NCBI GenBank assembly: GCA_000328365.1 | Contig: KB299236.1 | Coordinates: forward strand, 62,001 to 126,000 | Length of the DNA stretch: 64,000 bases | Direction of reading: 5' to 3' | Source: Capitella teleta | Lineage: Eukaryota; Annelida; Polychaeta; Capitellidae | Position numbers and translations under genes: made by a program | In this document: positions 62,600 through 64,000 of the stretch, in pieces | How the letters are laid out: each line of letters begins with the position of its first letter | How positions within the stretch are numbered: the stretch's first letter is position 1 | The notes under the pieces: generated by a model | What the model was told of the DNA's origin: nothing | Seen by the model: only the letters and a program-made list of their open reading frames with translations | Database searches by the model: none

Positions 62600-64000
62600 C
62601 ATTGCCAGGGTAAATTGGCAAATAACGACATTCACTTTCACAGTGGGCAAATATAGTTTTAAGACTGTTTGGATTATTAATTGTGAAATGGGAATGAAAT
62701 AATTGTGGCAAATATAAATTTAATGATTAGTGGCACGTTTTCATTATTTTTTTAGAGTATTGACTAATGTGTGCATTGTATAATTATATAGCAATAACCT
62801 CCTATGCTGCAGCAAAGCCCTCATATAATTACATAAATCCAAACTTAAAATTAAAATAAAGGCATAAGCTCTCGATCATCCCAAATTTGAAAGAATGGAC
62901 TCTACCAAGCTGAGCTGTTATACTCTGTGGAGGCACGCCCTGGTCCTTCGTTTCCCACCACCGAGTCGGCTGGGCCTGATGCCCAGAGTGATGCTCAGCA
63001 TCAGACCCAGCATCGGGCCCAGTCCCGATGCCAAGTGCAATGGCTGAATGCTTGACATCAGACCGGGCCCAACGCGAAGCGCTTGCCCTTATAATTATAC
63101 ACAAAATATAAGAACTTATTGGTCACAGATTGACATGATTCTTGTATGTAACAAAAGAGGAGATAGTTTTATTTATTATTGCGCCATCAAAACATGTAAA
63201 TCAACATTCTGAACCCATTAGACCTCTCAAGCCTCAAGGCTTGTTTCTCAGGAATATCAATACCTTGGTTAAACGCCCAGTGCGCTAAGGCAGAGGCTGA
63301 GAGCATGTCAGTTTCACTGTATGTAGACGCGCATTCCACAAAAATCCCTTGTAAACTCGGGGGAAGCGTGTCGGCGCATGACCCATATTTAAGTAATGCT
63401 TAAAACAACAGGCTGCATAGCCAGAAGAACCGCATGGCGTCAATTTAATTAAATATAGGCCTACTGGATGCTTGGTACATTTATTCTGTTTACAGCATTT
63501 GAGATTGAGTGACACCAGCCATTGAAATCATAGCTGACAAGAAGCAACCTACATAATATGGTTTGTGTGGCTGTGCATGCTCTGATTTAAGGCTGCGTGT
63601 GGATTACGTTCTCTTACACTGCTAATTGATTAAATGTTCATCTATAGAGGTCGTTTGAAGCAGCCTCATAAAGTCTAAGTCTTAGTTTGTACATTTCCAA
63701 AGCACGGTGCACTGATAGTATACAATGTTGTGCATGGTGTCTAATGGGCGTACTCATGCAGTTGAGGAAAAAATTCTTGCGCTGATAAGGAGTTCAACTC
63801 ATTAAATCGACAAGCAGCAAACTGTCTGTGTTTAACATGCCTTTTATAATTTTTCCTGAATAGAGTCAAAACAACTTGTTCAAAACTGAAATTGCTGACA
63901 GTGCCTGTAACAGATAAAGTGAGCTAGATATCAGCACAGGGATTGCTGCTATAAATACCTTAGCGCTAGTGGGCGAGTACATAAATTAATCAATTTCTGG
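62600..64000. other. Right end, no complete gene
   Basis: May contain the short first exon of PPME1 but none could be assigned. A GC-rich stretch with repeated CATC.GGCCCAG-type units lies at 62960-63070, directly followed by the LINE-related repeat at 63093. Confidence 0.4.
63093..63262 (+). repeat. Copy of the LINE-associated sequence at 29.7 kb
   Basis: Shares TTATACACAAAAT.ATAAGAAC, TATTGGTCACAGA, GTATGTAA.AAAAGAGGAGATA and ATCAAAACATG.AAATCAACATT with 29714-29880, in the same order and strand. No coding part of the LINE follows. Confidence 0.7.

Overview
The window is nuclear DNA from an invertebrate animal. It is AT-rich, with spliced genes, GT-AG introns of 50 bp to 9 kb, Pol III tRNA genes, many LINE remnants and long simple repeats. 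The protein families (RDL-type GABA receptor, Methuselah-like GPCR, NSUN7, PPME1, alpha-1,3-fucosyltransferase) fit a marine invertebrate, but I cannot place the phylum. No bacterial-type, CRISPR or rRNA features were seen.

Layout: an intronless GT10 fucosyltransferase (556-1635, -). Then ~7 kb without recognisable genes, a tRNA-Gly/tRNA-Asp convergent pair (8.4-8.7 kb), and more empty sequence. An RDL-like GABA-gated chloride-channel gene runs on the minus strand from 31.16 kb to 13.9 kb. One ligand-binding half (six exons) is followed by TWO consecutive, phase-compatible pore modules (each one M1-M3 exon plus one M4 exon with its own stop). A possible amidated-peptide ORF lies in its 9-kb intron. 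A nested LINE/TIR-element block lies at 32.8-35.5 kb. A Methuselah-like GPCR gene (+) probably has its signal-peptide exon at 41.6 kb and one large exon at 51.0-53.5 kb. Between them lie a leucine-rich-repeat exon (-) with an assembly gap, a TIR element, and a divergent pair of small coiled-coil genes. An inverted, partly decayed second copy of the coiled-coil pair follows the GPCR at 54.1-55.3 kb. NSUN7-like (+, nine exons, 56.0-59.3 kb), a tRNA-Asp and PPME1 (-, 60.9-62.6 kb) close the window.

Two observations stand out. (1) All four small coiled-coil ORFs (two genes, each in two copies) end in a perfect histone-type 3' stem-loop, GGTCCTTTTCAGGACC, 21-32 nt after the stop in the intact ones, although none of them encodes a histone. 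(2) The GABA receptor's two pore modules differ at pore-lining M2 positions 6' and 12' (Thr/Thr in module A, Met/Val in module B). If both are spliced to the same extracellular half, one gene would make channels with different pore pharmacology.

Exon boundaries below were derived by reading splice sites and checking phase by hand. They are predictions without transcript support.
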